Part shown: piece by piece, positions 1 through 8,914 of the stretch
How the letters are laid out: every line of letters begins with the position of its first letter
Numbering within the stretch: position 1 is the first letter of the stretch
Origin: Ferruginibacter sp.
GTDB lineage: Bacteria > Bacteroidota > Bacteroidia > Chitinophagales > Chitinophagaceae
Length of the DNA: 64,000 nt
Direction: 5' to 3'
Assembly: GCA_025963635.1 (NCBI GenBank)
Contig: JAOQAK010000070.1
Span: forward strand, 1-64,000
Made by a program: the position numbers and the translations under genes
The notes under the pieces: model-generated
The model's database searches: none
What the model was told of the DNA's origin: nothing
What the model saw: the letters and a program-made list of their open reading frames with translations, nothing else

Positions 1-224
1 AGTGCCATTTCAATAGCCTTAATGGTTTGATCAATGTTTAAAACCATACCGTGTTGTACTCCATTGCTGTTGGCCCGGCCAAAGCCCAAGATCTCGAGCT
101 TGCCGAATTCGTTCTTCCTTCCGGCAAGGGCAGCTATTTTTGTAGTGCCAATGTCCAGACCAACAATAACGGGGTTGGCATTAACCGACCCGGTATTGTT
201 TGTTGTGTTTTGTTCGTGAGTCAT
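1..224 (-). CDS. ftsA: Cell division protein FtsA, N-terminal part (runs off the left edge)
   Basis: The ATG is at 222-224 on the minus strand and the frame stays open to base 1, giving 74 codons. After a polar leader the protein reads PVIVGLDIGTTKIAALAG, the phosphate-1 motif of actin-like ATPases, followed by an FtsA-like strand (LEILGFGRANSNGVQHGMV). FtsA is an actin-like ATPase that tethers FtsZ to the inner membrane and recruits later divisome proteins. It follows ftsQ on the same strand, the normal dcw order, so ftsZ is expected just outside the window. The spacer to ftsQ (225-370) holds a heptamer array. The identification is firm, although only the first subdomain is visible. Confidence 0.93.
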   Translation of the reverse strand, partial: MTHEQNTTNNTGSVNANPVIVGLDIGTTKIAALAGRKNEFGKLEILGFGRANSNGVQHGMVLNIDQTIKAIEMA

Positions 225-317
225 AATTGTATGTTTGTTTGTGTGTGTGTGTTCTTTTTTCTATTTGCCGTTTCTGTTTTCTGTTATTTACCCCAATAGT
301 TTCTCATTGCACTTCTG

Positions 318-372
318 ATACTCACTTCTCATTACTCATTACTCATTACTCATTCTTTCCTCATCTCTCATC
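318..372. repeat. Heptamer tandem array between ftsQ and ftsA
   Basis: The unit CTCATTA is repeated three times perfectly from 328 with a partial fourth copy to 354. Looser CTCATC/CTCATT units continue on both sides and reach the ftsQ stop codon at 371-373. The period is exactly 7 bp. The array fills most of the ftsQ-ftsA spacer. No function is known to me. It belongs with the arrays at 1620, 1768, 16996 and 17053. Confidence 0.7.
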
Positions 373-1606
373 ATTGCTCGTACTCATTATAGGGCTTGGT
401 TACCGCTGGCTTTTTCGCAGCTGGTTTGGGCATTAGCAGTTTTGGTGTTTTTGTACTGGTTGTATTCGGTTTTACGACAGCTCTATTATTGGTGCTGGCA
501 GGCTTTTTTTGAGTCAACGGTTTTTTTATCACCGTTGGTTGATTGATCCCTTTCGCCGTGGGCTTACTTACCGCCACCTGTGTGGGTTTTGGTAAGGATG
601 GTTTTGCAACAGTCGTATCTTCCTGTGTCAATGACTTTTCAATAATCTCAGTTGATGGACTGTTATCATTTCTTTCAATGGATTCCTGGATGATGCTACT
701 GTTTGTTGTATTGTGTTCATTATCCGGAATGATGGTTTGCAAAGAATCGCCGGCCATTCTTTCCGCGTTTTCAGCTATTATTTGCATTAGCTGTAAAGTT
801 TTAAGCGAATCCGCTTTCACATCCTCAGCGCCCTTTCGCCTGGCTACTACCTGGTTGCTATATTGCAGGTTAATCTCGCTGTATTTATTCCATCCTGCTT
901 TTACCACCACCTGCTTATAAAACAACCGCAGCTTGTCTAATTTTTCAAAAACATTCTTTGCATCGCCTAATACGATGATCGTATTGCCAAATTTTGGGAT
1001 CATTTCAAATGTGCGCAGCGGTGTAATGTCCACCTGGTCAATCATTGCCATATCGAATGGATTCACCTGCAATGCCTCACTAATGGTAACGATGTCTCTT
1101 AATAAATTGCTATCGGCCTTTACCAGCACTTTTTTATCAGAAGGAAAACCCGTAAATACCGGCAACCTGGCGGAGAACTTATCGCTCAACGGAAGCATGG
1201 CAACAGAACTATCGATGTAAAAAGTAGTGCCACCGGTGCTGAACACCCGTGCAACGGGTTCCCTTTCCATTACATTTACCTGAAGCCTTTCATTATTATC
1301 AAAGAACAGTTGGGCAGTTTTTATCCAGGTATTTTTTTGAAGGGCGGCCTCCATTGCTTTCAAATTAAAAGATCCCACCGGTTTACCCACCGGCTGCTCT
1401 TCAGCGATTTCTGCAATGGTGTTTAGAATGTCATTTTTATCAACAAAAAAGTTATTGCTTACCCCCTTTATCGTAATATCAATGCCGATGCATTTATTCG
1501 CGTCTTTTTTCTGTATTGCTGCCACCAACAACACAATGGTACCCGCACCTATGATTGACCATAGGGTGAAAAGCAACATGTTTTTTATGATCTGTTTGGT
1601 TAGCAT
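371..1606 (-). CDS. ftsQ: Cell division protein FtsQ/DivIB with long disordered C-terminal tail
   Basis: 411 residues from an ATG at 1606. There is a short cytoplasmic N-terminus and one membrane segment (about 11-31, LLFTLWSIIGAGTIVLLVA). A POTRA-like domain follows (about 40-110, with ITIKGVSNNFFVDKNDI and VNVMEREPVARVF), then the FtsQ beta domain to about residue 255. The last 150 residues are rich in Lys, Pro, Thr, Ser and Asn with no evident fold, so the protein is much longer than a usual FtsQ. FtsQ links early and late divisome proteins in the periplasm. It lies downstream of murC and upstream of ftsA. The call rests on position, topology and the POTRA strand pattern. Confidence 0.88.
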   Translation of the reverse strand: MLTKQIIKNMLLFTLWSIIGAGTIVLLVAAIQKKDANKCIGIDITIKGVSNNFFVDKNDILNTIAEIAEEQPVGKPVGSFNLKAMEAALQKNTWIKTAQLFFDNNERLQVNVMEREPVARVFSTGGTTFYIDSSVAMLPLSDKFSARLPVFTGFPSDKKVLVKADSNLLRDIVTISEALQVNPFDMAMIDQVDITPLRTFEMIPKFGNTIIVLGDAKNVFEKLDKLRLFYKQVVVKAGWNKYSEINLQYSNQVVARRKGAEDVKADSLKTLQLMQIIAENAERMAGDSLQTIIPDNEHNTTNSSIIQESIERNDNSPSTEIIEKSLTQEDTTVAKPSLPKPTQVAVSKPTAKGINQPTVIKKPLTQKKPASTNNRAVVKPNTTSTKTPKLLMPKPAAKKPAVTKPYNEYEQ

Positions 1607-1619
1607 TACAGGTTAGGTC

Positions 1620-1661
1620 GTCAATGGTGAATGGTCAATGGTCAATGGTCACCATTCATCA
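1620..1661. repeat. Heptamer array (GTCAATG units) in the murC-ftsQ spacer
   Basis: Six consecutive 7-bp units occur: GTCAATG, GTGAATG, GTCAATG, GTCAATG, GTCACCA, TTCATCA. The 3' part is partly complementary to the 5' part (GTGAATGGT against ACCATTCATC), so the transcript could form a hairpin. The same GTCAATG unit recurs at 16996-17023, more than 15 kb away. Confidence 0.7.
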
Positions 1662-1767
1662 TCGTCTATCTTTTACTCTATTTGTCATTTACATAATTTT
1701 TTTTCTCACTTTAAACTCCTTGTGTCCAATTCCTAAAGTTGTCGTGATTGAAGACAAAATGATCTAT

Positions 1768-1846
1768 CAACCTTTAACTTTAACCTTTCACCTCAAACCT
1801 TCCTTCAACCTTCAACTTTCAACCTTCAACCATCAACCTTCATTCC
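1768..1846. repeat. Heptamer array (CCTTCAA units) overlapping the murC stop codon
   Basis: From about 1802 the unit CCTTCAA repeats with single-base variants (CTTTCAA, CCATCAA, CCTTCAT) in steps of 7 bp. A more degenerate TTTAACCTTTCACC part lies to its left. The final units cover the last codons and the stop of murC (1833-1835). Confidence 0.65.
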
Positions 1847-3287
1847 TTGTCATTAATATTTGTTTAATCGGTTCTACCAATGTGTCGATATCTCCGGCAC
1901 CGGCGGTGATTAAAACAGTCCCTTCAAAACCTTCTTCTATATGCAGGTCTTTCGTAAGCTCAAAATGTTTTAACAGGTCTTCCCGGCTCATTATTATCTT
2001 GTCTTCGCTGTGCATGCGATCAAGTATCATCTGGCTGCTTACCCCTTCCATAGGCAATTCTCTTGCAGGATAAATTGGCAGCAATATCACTTCATCTGCA
2101 AGATCGAGTACCTCGGCAAAGCCATCCGCCAAATCCCTTGTACGGCTAAATAGGTGAGGCTGAAAAACAACGATGCATTTTTTTCCAGGGAACATTGTTT
2201 TGGCACCGGTGATCAGCGCTCTCAACTCTTCGGGGTGATGTGCATAATCATCAATATAAACCTGTTTGCTGGTTTTCAATATATATTCAAACCTTCTTCT
2301 TACACCTTTAAAATCGGCCACCGCGCTGATTATTTTTTCGTCCTTAATGCCAATATGATGCGCTACGGTAATTGCTGCAAGGATGTTTTCAATATTGTGT
2401 TCCCCTCCCATATTCAGGATTACATCTTTTAATGTCCATACAGAAATATCCATATCATTCACTACCACATCAAAGCTGTAACTACCATTATTTATTTTGA
2501 TATTAGCAGCATATACGTCCGCATTTTTATCGTACAAATGGTAGGTTAGAAATTCGTCTGCCACCAGTTCCGCATTTCTTTTGAGTCCGTATTTATGCAG
2601 CAGCAATCCTCCGGGTTTCACTTTTGCAGCAAAGTCGATAAATGCCTGCTCCATGTTTTCGGCAGTACCATAGATATCCAGGTGATCAGGATCCATTGAG
2701 CTTATTACGGCGATATCCGGACTTAACTTTAAAAAACTTCTATCATACTCATCGGCTTCTACCACACAAACATTTTTTTCACTGCTCCAGAAATTGCTGT
2801 TATAGTTAACGGCAATGCCTCCCAAAAATGCGTTGCACCCAAAACCACTGTCACGGAGTATGTGGGCCACCATTGTGCTGGTAGTCGTTTTGCCATGCGT
2901 ACCCGCGATGCAAATATTGAATGAGTTATTGGTTATGGCGCCCAGCACATCGCTTCTTTTCACCACCGTATAATTATTTTGCCGGTAAAAGTTCAGCTCC
3001 TGGTGTGCTTTAGGCAATGCCGGTGTATACACTACCAGTTGCACCGATGGGTCAATTAAATCGATGGTATCTTCGTAATGAATATTGATTCCTTCCGCCG
3101 ATAATTGCTTGGTTAATACAGTCTCAGTTTTATCATACCCGCTTACCCTTACACCCAACGAATTAAAATATCTCGCCAGGGCACTCATGCCAATACCGCC
3201 GATGCCGAGAAAGCAAATAGCCGCCTCTGCTCCTTCCGCTACCTTTGCAGCACTTAGCGAGATTAATATTTTATTGAATCCTTTCAT
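1833..3287 (-). CDS. murC: UDP-N-acetylmuramate--L-alanine ligase MurC
   Basis: Cytoplasmic ATP-dependent ligase that adds L-Ala to UDP-MurNAc, the first peptide step of peptidoglycan synthesis. The Rossmann glycine loop (FLGIGGIGMSALARYF) lies at about residues 28-43, the P-loop AGTHGKTTT at about 130, and the central EADEYDRSF at about 180. A TTG lies six bases upstream, but the ATG at 3287 is taken as the start (484 residues). About 25 residues (MKGFNKILISLSAAKVAEGA) precede the glycine loop, more than many relatives have. The stop codon lies inside a heptamer array. It sits between murG and ftsQ, as expected. Confidence 0.95.
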   Translation of the reverse strand: MKGFNKILISLSAAKVAEGAEAAICFLGIGGIGMSALARYFNSLGVRVSGYDKTETVLTKQLSAEGINIHYEDTIDLIDPSVQLVVYTPALPKAHQELNFYRQNNYTVVKRSDVLGAITNNSFNICIAGTHGKTTTSTMVAHILRDSGFGCNAFLGGIAVNYNSNFWSSEKNVCVVEADEYDRSFLKLSPDIAVISSMDPDHLDIYGTAENMEQAFIDFAAKVKPGGLLLHKYGLKRNAELVADEFLTYHLYDKNADVYAANIKINNGSYSFDVVVNDMDISVWTLKDVILNMGGEHNIENILAAITVAHHIGIKDEKIISAVADFKGVRRRFEYILKTSKQVYIDDYAHHPEELRALITGAKTMFPGKKCIVVFQPHLFSRTRDLADGFAEVLDLADEVILLPIYPARELPMEGVSSQMILDRMHSEDKIIMSREDLLKHFELTKDLHIEEGFEGTVLITAGAGDIDTLVEPIKQILMTRNEG

Positions 3288-3368
3288 TTGCAAAATATAA
3301 GCGGCAACTGTCTTTACCTATACTCTATTTACTTTTACAATATTTACCTGTTTACCTTTTTTTACTTG

Positions 3369-4517
3369 CTATGCTATCGTCTTTAAAATCTCAGCGGCAA
3401 TAACTTCATCTGCATTTGTGATGGCCAATTTGCTGATGTTTTCCTTCAATGTTTCCTGTCTTTGTTCGTCCTTTGCAAGGCTGATCACGGTAGGCACTAA
3501 TTTTGTCAATGCTTCCTTATCGCTTATCAGCAACCCTGCGTCTTTATCCACCAGTTTTTGTGCATTGGCAGTTTGATGATCTTCCGCTGCAAAGGGAAAA
3601 GGAACAAAAACAGCAGGCTTCTTCATTACACACAATTCAGCAATGGACATCGCTCCACTCCTGCTGATCACCACATCGGCTGCGGCGTAAGCGTATTCCA
3701 TTTGTGTTATAAAATCATCCACCCATATATTGGTTCTGCCAGCTGCTGCTTCCTTTCCTTTACCGGCAAACGGCTTTCCTGTTTGCCAGATAAGTTGCAG
3801 CCCGCTATTTTCAAACTCAGCTATACCAGCGGCTATAGATTCATTAATACTTTTAGCGCCCAGACTTCCACCGATTGCGAGAATGGTTTTCTTGTGCGGT
3901 TCCAGTTCAAAAAAACGTACTGCATCTTCCCTGCTCACCGAACTGTGTGAAATGCTCTCTCTTACAGGGTTGCCTGAGATCACGAGATTACCTGCCGGGA
4001 AAAATTTTTCCATGCCGTCTGTGGCCACAAAAATTTTTGTTGCTTTTCTGCCCAGCATTTTATTTGCCTTTCCTGCAAAAGAATTACTCTCGTGAATAAA
4101 AGTTTTTATCCCCTTTGCCTGTGCAAGCCGAAGTACAGGAAAGCTTGAATATCCACCTACTCCAATCACAGCCGTGGGCTTAAATAATCTAAATATACTC
4201 CGGACCTGGAAAAAACTTTTTACCAGCTTATAAGGAAGCCCGATGTTTTTTATCAAAGAACTCCTGTTAAACCCGGCAATGTCCAATCCTTCTATTTTGT
4301 ACCCGGCCATTGGCACTTTTTCCATTTCCATTTTTCCTTTTGCTCCCACAAACAAAATTTCTGCGTTTGGTGCTAACCGTGTGATGGCATTTGCAATGGC
4401 TATTGCTGGAAAAATATGCCCACCAGTGCCACCGCCGGCGATGATTATCCGAAGCCCACCTGCCTCCGCTGGCAAGCGGAGGGTTCGTGTCTCTTCTATC
4501 GTTGTGGAATTATTCAC
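3369..4517 (-). CDS. murG: UDP-GlcNAc:lipid I N-acetylglucosaminyltransferase MurG
   Basis: Peripheral inner-membrane glycosyltransferase (GT28) that converts lipid I to lipid II. The N-terminal glycine loop IIIAGGGTGGHIFPAIAIA, the second G loop GVGGYSSFPVLRLA, the HESN segment and the C-terminal donor site (SRSGAMSIAELCVMKKPAVFVPFP) are all present. The total is 382 residues. The start is unusual: family members normally begin at about MRIIIAGGG, but here that Met position is a Leu codon. The frame continues upstream through a palindromic element to a GTG at 4517, adding about 22 residues that include RTLRLPAEAGG. A TTG at 4475 is the only other candidate start. No strong ribosome-binding site is seen before either. 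Confidence 0.94.
   Translation of the reverse strand: MNNSTTIEETRTLRLPAEAGGLRIIIAGGGTGGHIFPAIAIANAITRLAPNAEILFVGAKGKMEMEKVPMAGYKIEGLDIAGFNRSSLIKNIGLPYKLVKSFFQVRSIFRLFKPTAVIGVGGYSSFPVLRLAQAKGIKTFIHESNSFAGKANKMLGRKATKIFVATDGMEKFFPAGNLVISGNPVRESISHSSVSREDAVRFFELEPHKKTILAIGGSLGAKSINESIAAGIAEFENSGLQLIWQTGKPFAGKGKEAAAGRTNIWVDDFITQMEYAYAAADVVISRSGAMSIAELCVMKKPAVFVPFPFAAEDHQTANAQKLVDKDAGLLISDKEALTKLVPTVISLAKDEQRQETLKENISKLAITNADEVIAAEILKTIA
4455..4487. repeat. Palindromic element inside the 5' end of murG
   Basis: A perfect 8-bp stem CCTCCGCT/AGCGGAGG (4463-4470 and 4475-4482) with a GGCA loop is preceded by CCCACCTG and followed by GTTCGTG. It resembles the elements at 47881-47915 and 56547-56577, which share the CCTGCC...GGAGGGTTC arrangement. 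It is translated as part of MurG. Confidence 0.7.
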
Positions 4518-4607
4518 TTATTGATTCAGTGGTTTACTTTTATTTTGTCCATTCATTGATCACCCTGATTCTGTTATTTTTGAGTTACTCGTTTTGTGTT
4601 CCTTGAT

Positions 4608-4639
4608 GGTATGTGGTACAAGTGAGTGACACAACTATG
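4608..4639 (+). repeat. Dispersed ~30-bp spacer repeat, copy A
   Basis: The sequence starts GGTATG and contains ACAAGTGAGTGACACAAC then ATG. It matches the copy at 21201-21235 almost base for base and an inverted copy at 18495-18528. It lies in the murG-ftsW spacer. No ORF or transposase is associated with it. Confidence 0.75.
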
Positions 4640-4727
4640 TTGCCATGAAAACCCAACGTTCGTCAACTCATTTTATTTAACATTATTGATATTGCATTGG
4701 TCATAAAAGTTCAATACTTGGGCAATT

Positions 4728-6035
4728 CTATGTTCCTCCTATTTCCTGTGGTGTTAATGGCTTTTCCTGCTGCTCTACGTTTCTTGCTACACTTAATATA
4801 ATGCCGATGGATAAACAGGTGAAAAGAAAACTGCTTCCACCCATACTTACTAACGGTAACGTAACACCGGTGTTGGGAAATACATTTACATTGACACCCA
4901 TATTTGCTATTGCCTGTATCACTAATGTAAAGCTCAGCGCCAGCGCAAGAAACGCACCAAATGCAAACGGGCATTTACGGTATAGCCGGATGCATCGGTA
5001 CAGGAACAATAAATAAATAAAAACAATAAATGCACCTCCCACCAATCCATACTCTTCCAGGATGATTGCATAAATAAAATCACTGTAAGAATGCGGCAAA
5101 AAATTTCTTGCATTGCTGTTACCGGGGCCTCTTCCCATCCAGCCACCACTTGCAATCGCAATCTTTGCCTGGTTGATTTGGTAACTTTTTTCATTGCCAT
5201 CACCCTTACTACTATATATGAAGGTTTGTATACGGCTTATCCAGGTGGGTACTCTGCCGGAAGCAAACATTGCAGGCAAATCTTTTGATTTACCCTCTTC
5301 CTTATCGTAGTATTTCACAGCTACCAATAGCAACAACATGATGGGCACCAACGCAATGGCGAGGGTTAGTAAAATATGTTTTGTATTCACCCGCCCGATA
5401 AACATCAGCATAAAACTGGTACCCGCCACCAGTATAGCAGTGGATAAATTGGCCGGGGCAATCAATAAACAAATGATGGCTACAGGAATGATGATGGGCA
5501 AAAAACCTTTTTTGAAATCCTTAATCACCTTCTGCTTTTTACTTAGCTGGCGACTCATATACATGAACAACGCAAGCTTGGCAAGATCGGATGTTTGAAA
5601 GGTCATGTTGATGACTGGCAGTTTTATCCACCGGCTGCCTTCATTGAGTGTAGCCCCGAAAAAATAGGTATAGATCAGTAACGGGACTGATATTAAAAAC
5701 AGGATAAGCGCTACTCTCGAGTAAATCGTATAGTTGACGCGGTGAGCGAAGTAAATGATAATTACCCCCAAAATAATAAATGTGAATTGCTTGAAGAGAT
5801 AACTTTCTGTGCTCTTGCTGTACTTATACGCCAGTGAACCTGTGCTACTGTAAACCACCAACAAACTCATCAGCGTAAGAATAATTACTATGGCCCAGAT
5901 AACGCGGTCGCCCTTGGTTTTTCTCACAAGGTTGCCACCCATACCTCCCACGCTCCGGAACGAAGAATTGAAAACATCTTCAACATTTTCGGTAGGGCCA
6001 AATAACTGTTTCAATATAGATTTACTGTCTGGCAT
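4728..6035 (-). CDS. ftsW: Septal peptidoglycan glycosyltransferase FtsW
   Basis: Polytopic SEDS-family membrane protein that polymerises lipid II at the septum with FtsI. It has about ten hydrophobic segments and hallmark stretches such as KLPVINMTFQTSDLAKLALFMY, GRGPGNSNARNFLPHSYSDFIYAIILEEYG and TGVTLPLVSMGGSSFL. It is 435 residues from an ATG at 6035 that is preceded five bases upstream by GGGAGA, a convincing ribosome-binding site. This implies a real polar N-terminal extension of about 40 residues before the family's usual KTKGDRVIWAI start. It lies between murD and murG, as in other Bacteroidota. Confidence 0.95.
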   Translation of the reverse strand: MPDSKSILKQLFGPTENVEDVFNSSFRSVGGMGGNLVRKTKGDRVIWAIVIILTLMSLLVVYSSTGSLAYKYSKSTESYLFKQFTFIILGVIIIYFAHRVNYTIYSRVALILFLISVPLLIYTYFFGATLNEGSRWIKLPVINMTFQTSDLAKLALFMYMSRQLSKKQKVIKDFKKGFLPIIIPVAIICLLIAPANLSTAILVAGTSFMLMFIGRVNTKHILLTLAIALVPIMLLLLVAVKYYDKEEGKSKDLPAMFASGRVPTWISRIQTFIYSSKGDGNEKSYQINQAKIAIASGGWMGRGPGNSNARNFLPHSYSDFIYAIILEEYGLVGGAFIVFIYLLFLYRCIRLYRKCPFAFGAFLALALSFTLVIQAIANMGVNVNVFPNTGVTLPLVSMGGSSFLFTCLSIGIILSVARNVEQQEKPLTPQEIGGT

Positions 6036-6132
6036 AATGTCTCCCGGTTTTATGGAGAGAATGGTTTTTTTATAATCGATTTTTGATTTGAGGCAAGCGC
6101 ATTATCGAAAATTAACTTTCGATAACAATAGG

Positions 6133-7473
6133 CTACAGATCTTTCACAGCATTTTTAAATTGTTTGCCCCTGTCTTCATAATTTTTAAAAAGATCAAAGC
6201 TTGCACATGCGGGGCTCAATAAAACGACATCCCCTTTTTCAGCAAAACGAAATGCTTTTTCAACCGCTTCTGCAGCAGTAGTAGCATCCGTCATTAAAGG
6301 AACCAAATCACTAAAGGCTTCATGAATCTTTTTGTTATCTGTTCCAAGACAAACAATGGCCTTTACCTTTTCCTTAATCATATCGTTCAACAGCGAGTAA
6401 TCGTTCCCTTTATCAACACCTCCCAATATTAAAATAGTGGGTTGATCCATTGTTTCCAGCGCAAACCAGGTACTGTTTACATTGGTGGCCTTACTGTCGT
6501 TGATAAACACTACTCCTTTAATGGTAGCCACCGGTTCCATCCTGTGTTCGAGGCTCTGAAAGGTTTGCAGCGACTCCCGGATACCTGTTTTTTTAATCCC
6601 CAATACAGTTGCTGCAAGGCTGGCCGCCATGCTATTATATTGATTGTGTTTCCCCTTCAAAGCAAAATCATCAACGCTCATTTGCATTTCTTCGCTTTTC
6701 CATTTCAGGTTCATCTTGGCATTTGTCAGGTATGCACCCTGTGGCAATTCTTTACTCATGGTTATCGGGTATAAGGTTGATTTAATGGGAAAACTATTTA
6801 TATATTGATTTGTTACTTCGTCGTCCATATTATAGATGAATACATCTTCCTCCTGTTGGTTCTCTGCAATCCGGAACTTGCTGTTAATATAGTTTTGCAT
6901 ATTGTATTCATACCGGTCAAGATGATCTTCCGTTATATTGGTTAGTATCGCGATGTCCGGCCTGAATGTTTTAATATCATCCAACTGGTAAGAACTGATT
7001 TCAATTACATACAAAGGTTTGGGATCAACCGCCACCTGCCTTGCAAAAGAGTATCCGATGTTTCCAACCATCGCTACATCTAAACCAGCATGCCTGCAAA
7101 TATGCCAGGTTAATGCGGTTGTAGTTGTTTTGCCATTGCTGCCTGTTATAGCGACAATTTTACTATCGCCTTTATACCTGTATGCAAATTCTATTTCACT
7201 AAGAACCGGGATTCCCTTCGCCCTGATCTTTTTTACGAAAACATTTTTTTCAGGAATGCCAGGGCTTTTCATTACTTCATCCGCATTCAATATCTTCTCT
7301 TCACTGTGCATTGCTTCTTCAAAATCGATACTTGCCTGCAACAACTCTTCTTTATAGATATCCGCTATTTTACCTCCATCGCTTACAAATACATCATATC
7401 CTTGTTGCTTAGCGAGCAAAGCGGTGCCCACTCCACTCTCGCCTGCTCCCAATATGATCAATCGTTTCTTCAT
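6133..7473 (-). CDS. murD: UDP-N-acetylmuramoylalanine--D-glutamate ligase MurD
   Basis: Cytoplasmic Mur ligase adding D-Glu to UDP-MurNAc-L-Ala. It is 446 residues from an ATG at 7473. The N-terminal nucleotide-binding loop is LIILGAGESGVGTALLAKQ, the ATP P-loop is AITGSNGKTTTTALT at about residues 110-123, the middle-domain stretch is ILTNITEDHLDRY, and the C-terminal domain contains INDSKATNVNSTWFAL and LLSPACASFDLFKNYEDRG. All are typical of MurD. It is followed by ftsW after 97 bases and preceded by mraY. Confidence 0.96.
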   Translation of the reverse strand: MKKRLIILGAGESGVGTALLAKQQGYDVFVSDGGKIADIYKEELLQASIDFEEAMHSEEKILNADEVMKSPGIPEKNVFVKKIRAKGIPVLSEIEFAYRYKGDSKIVAITGSNGKTTTTALTWHICRHAGLDVAMVGNIGYSFARQVAVDPKPLYVIEISSYQLDDIKTFRPDIAILTNITEDHLDRYEYNMQNYINSKFRIAENQQEEDVFIYNMDDEVTNQYINSFPIKSTLYPITMSKELPQGAYLTNAKMNLKWKSEEMQMSVDDFALKGKHNQYNSMAASLAATVLGIKKTGIRESLQTFQSLEHRMEPVATIKGVVFINDSKATNVNSTWFALETMDQPTILILGGVDKGNDYSLLNDMIKEKVKAIVCLGTDNKKIHEAFSDLVPLMTDATTAAEAVEKAFRFAEKGDVVLLSPACASFDLFKNYEDRGKQFKNAVKDL

Positions 7474-7580
7474 TCATTAATGTCTATAACATTCCTGTCA
7501 AACAATAAAAAGGGTTTTTCAATGGCATTAGAATCTAATGGGTAATGATGCTTACTTGTATGTCTCACTCCCTGGGTAAA

Positions 7581-8903
7581 TTATCGCAATTTTAAGGTAA
7601 CAATGGCCATCACAACGCACAGGATGGTTACAATCCAAAAACGCACAGCTATTTTACTTTCATGATATCCCAACTTTTGATAATGATGATGCAGCGGGCT
7701 CATTAAAAAGATCCTCCGCCCCTCCCCATACTTTCGTTTGGTATATTTAAAATAGGCAACCTGTAATACCACACTTAAACTCTCTACAAAAAATACAAGG
7801 CAAAAAATAGGGATCAATAATTCTTTACGAACAATGATTGCCAATGCCGCAATAATTCCACCCAGTGCAAGGCTTCCGGTATCTCCCATAAAAACCTGCG
7901 CGGGATAAGAATTGTACCACAGAAAACCAACACAGGCACCTACGAACGCCGCGATAAAAATGGACAACTCGCCCAGGTTCGGTATGTACATGATGTTGAG
8001 ATATTCGGCAAATTTTATATTGCCGCTCACATAGGCAAATATGCCCAGGCTAATACCAATAATAGCACATACCCCCGTCGCCAATCCATCGAGCCCATCT
8101 GTAATATTTGCCCCGTTACTCACCGCCGTTACTATAAATATTACTATGATGATATACAATATGTAAGTATAGTCCTGCAGGCCCTTCGGCAATAATTTAG
8201 CATAATTAAATTCATGCGTTTTTACGAATGGTATGGTGGTAATGGGTGATTTCACTTTTACAAAAAGATGTTTCTTGCCCTCCAGCGTTACCACGTTAAA
8301 GGAATCACTCATCAATACTTCGCCGGGCCTTAGTACGGAATCTTTCACCTGGCTAAAATCCGGATTGTATACTTCCCTTTGCACCACCACGCTTTGTGTA
8401 AAATACAGTGTGGCACCTACAATGATTCCTAACATCACCTGCCCAAAAATCTTAAACCTGCCAGCCAGTCCATCGCTGTCGGCCTTCTTATATTCGCTGC
8501 CCTTTGCCAGTGCCCGTCTTTTAGACCTGATCTTCAAATAATCGTCAATAAAACCAATGATCGCAAGCCATACGGTGCACAACAACATCAGGCGTATATA
8601 CACTTTATCGAGGTTGGCCAGTAACAAGGTCGGAATCAAAATCGCAAGGATGATGATAATGCCACCCATTGTGGGAGTTCCCTTTTTCTGCTGCTCGCCC
8701 GCTAATCCGAGATCTCTCACACTTTCGCCTAATTGTTTTTTATGGAGAAAGTTGATCAGTTTTTTTCCGTAGACGGTAGTAATCACCAAACTCAAAATCA
8801 TGGCCAGCATGAGGCGGAACGTGATGAACTGAAATAGTCCGCTTCCCGGAAATCTTGCGACTTTCCAGTGATTTGTTAGCCAATCAAATAAGTGATACAG
8901 CAT
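7581..8903 (-). CDS. mraY: Phospho-N-acetylmuramoyl-pentapeptide transferase MraY
   Basis: Integral membrane enzyme that transfers phospho-MurNAc-pentapeptide to undecaprenyl phosphate, forming lipid I. The Asp-rich motif GFIDDYLKIRSKR, the motif NITDGLDGLATG, the Mg-binding MGDTGSLALGG and the cytoplasmic histidine motif SPLHHHYQKLG are all visible. It has 440 residues. A hydrophilic insertion of about 60-70 residues (VVVQREVYNPDF to LPKGLQDY) makes it longer than the E. coli enzyme, as in other Bacteroidota. The ATG at 8903 fits the conserved MLYHLFDWL start. Confidence 0.97.
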   Translation of the reverse strand: MLYHLFDWLTNHWKVARFPGSGLFQFITFRLMLAMILSLVITTVYGKKLINFLHKKQLGESVRDLGLAGEQQKKGTPTMGGIIIILAILIPTLLLANLDKVYIRLMLLCTVWLAIIGFIDDYLKIRSKRRALAKGSEYKKADSDGLAGRFKIFGQVMLGIIVGATLYFTQSVVVQREVYNPDFSQVKDSVLRPGEVLMSDSFNVVTLEGKKHLFVKVKSPITTIPFVKTHEFNYAKLLPKGLQDYTYILYIIIVIFIVTAVSNGANITDGLDGLATGVCAIIGISLGIFAYVSGNIKFAEYLNIMYIPNLGELSIFIAAFVGACVGFLWYNSYPAQVFMGDTGSLALGGIIAALAIIVRKELLIPIFCLVFFVESLSVVLQVAYFKYTKRKYGEGRRIFLMSPLHHHYQKLGYHESKIAVRFWIVTILCVVMAIVTLKLR

Positions 8904-8914
8904 TTGTTTTTAAT

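Noticed and set aside
318..372. Tandem repeats considered as a CRISPR array
   Set aside because: Units are 7 bp with no spacers, and no cas genes are present anywhere in the window.
543..920. 125-codon plus-strand ORF opposite ftsQ
   Set aside because: It is the complement of a well-supported gene and shows no protein-like motif, ribosome-binding site or neighbour logic.
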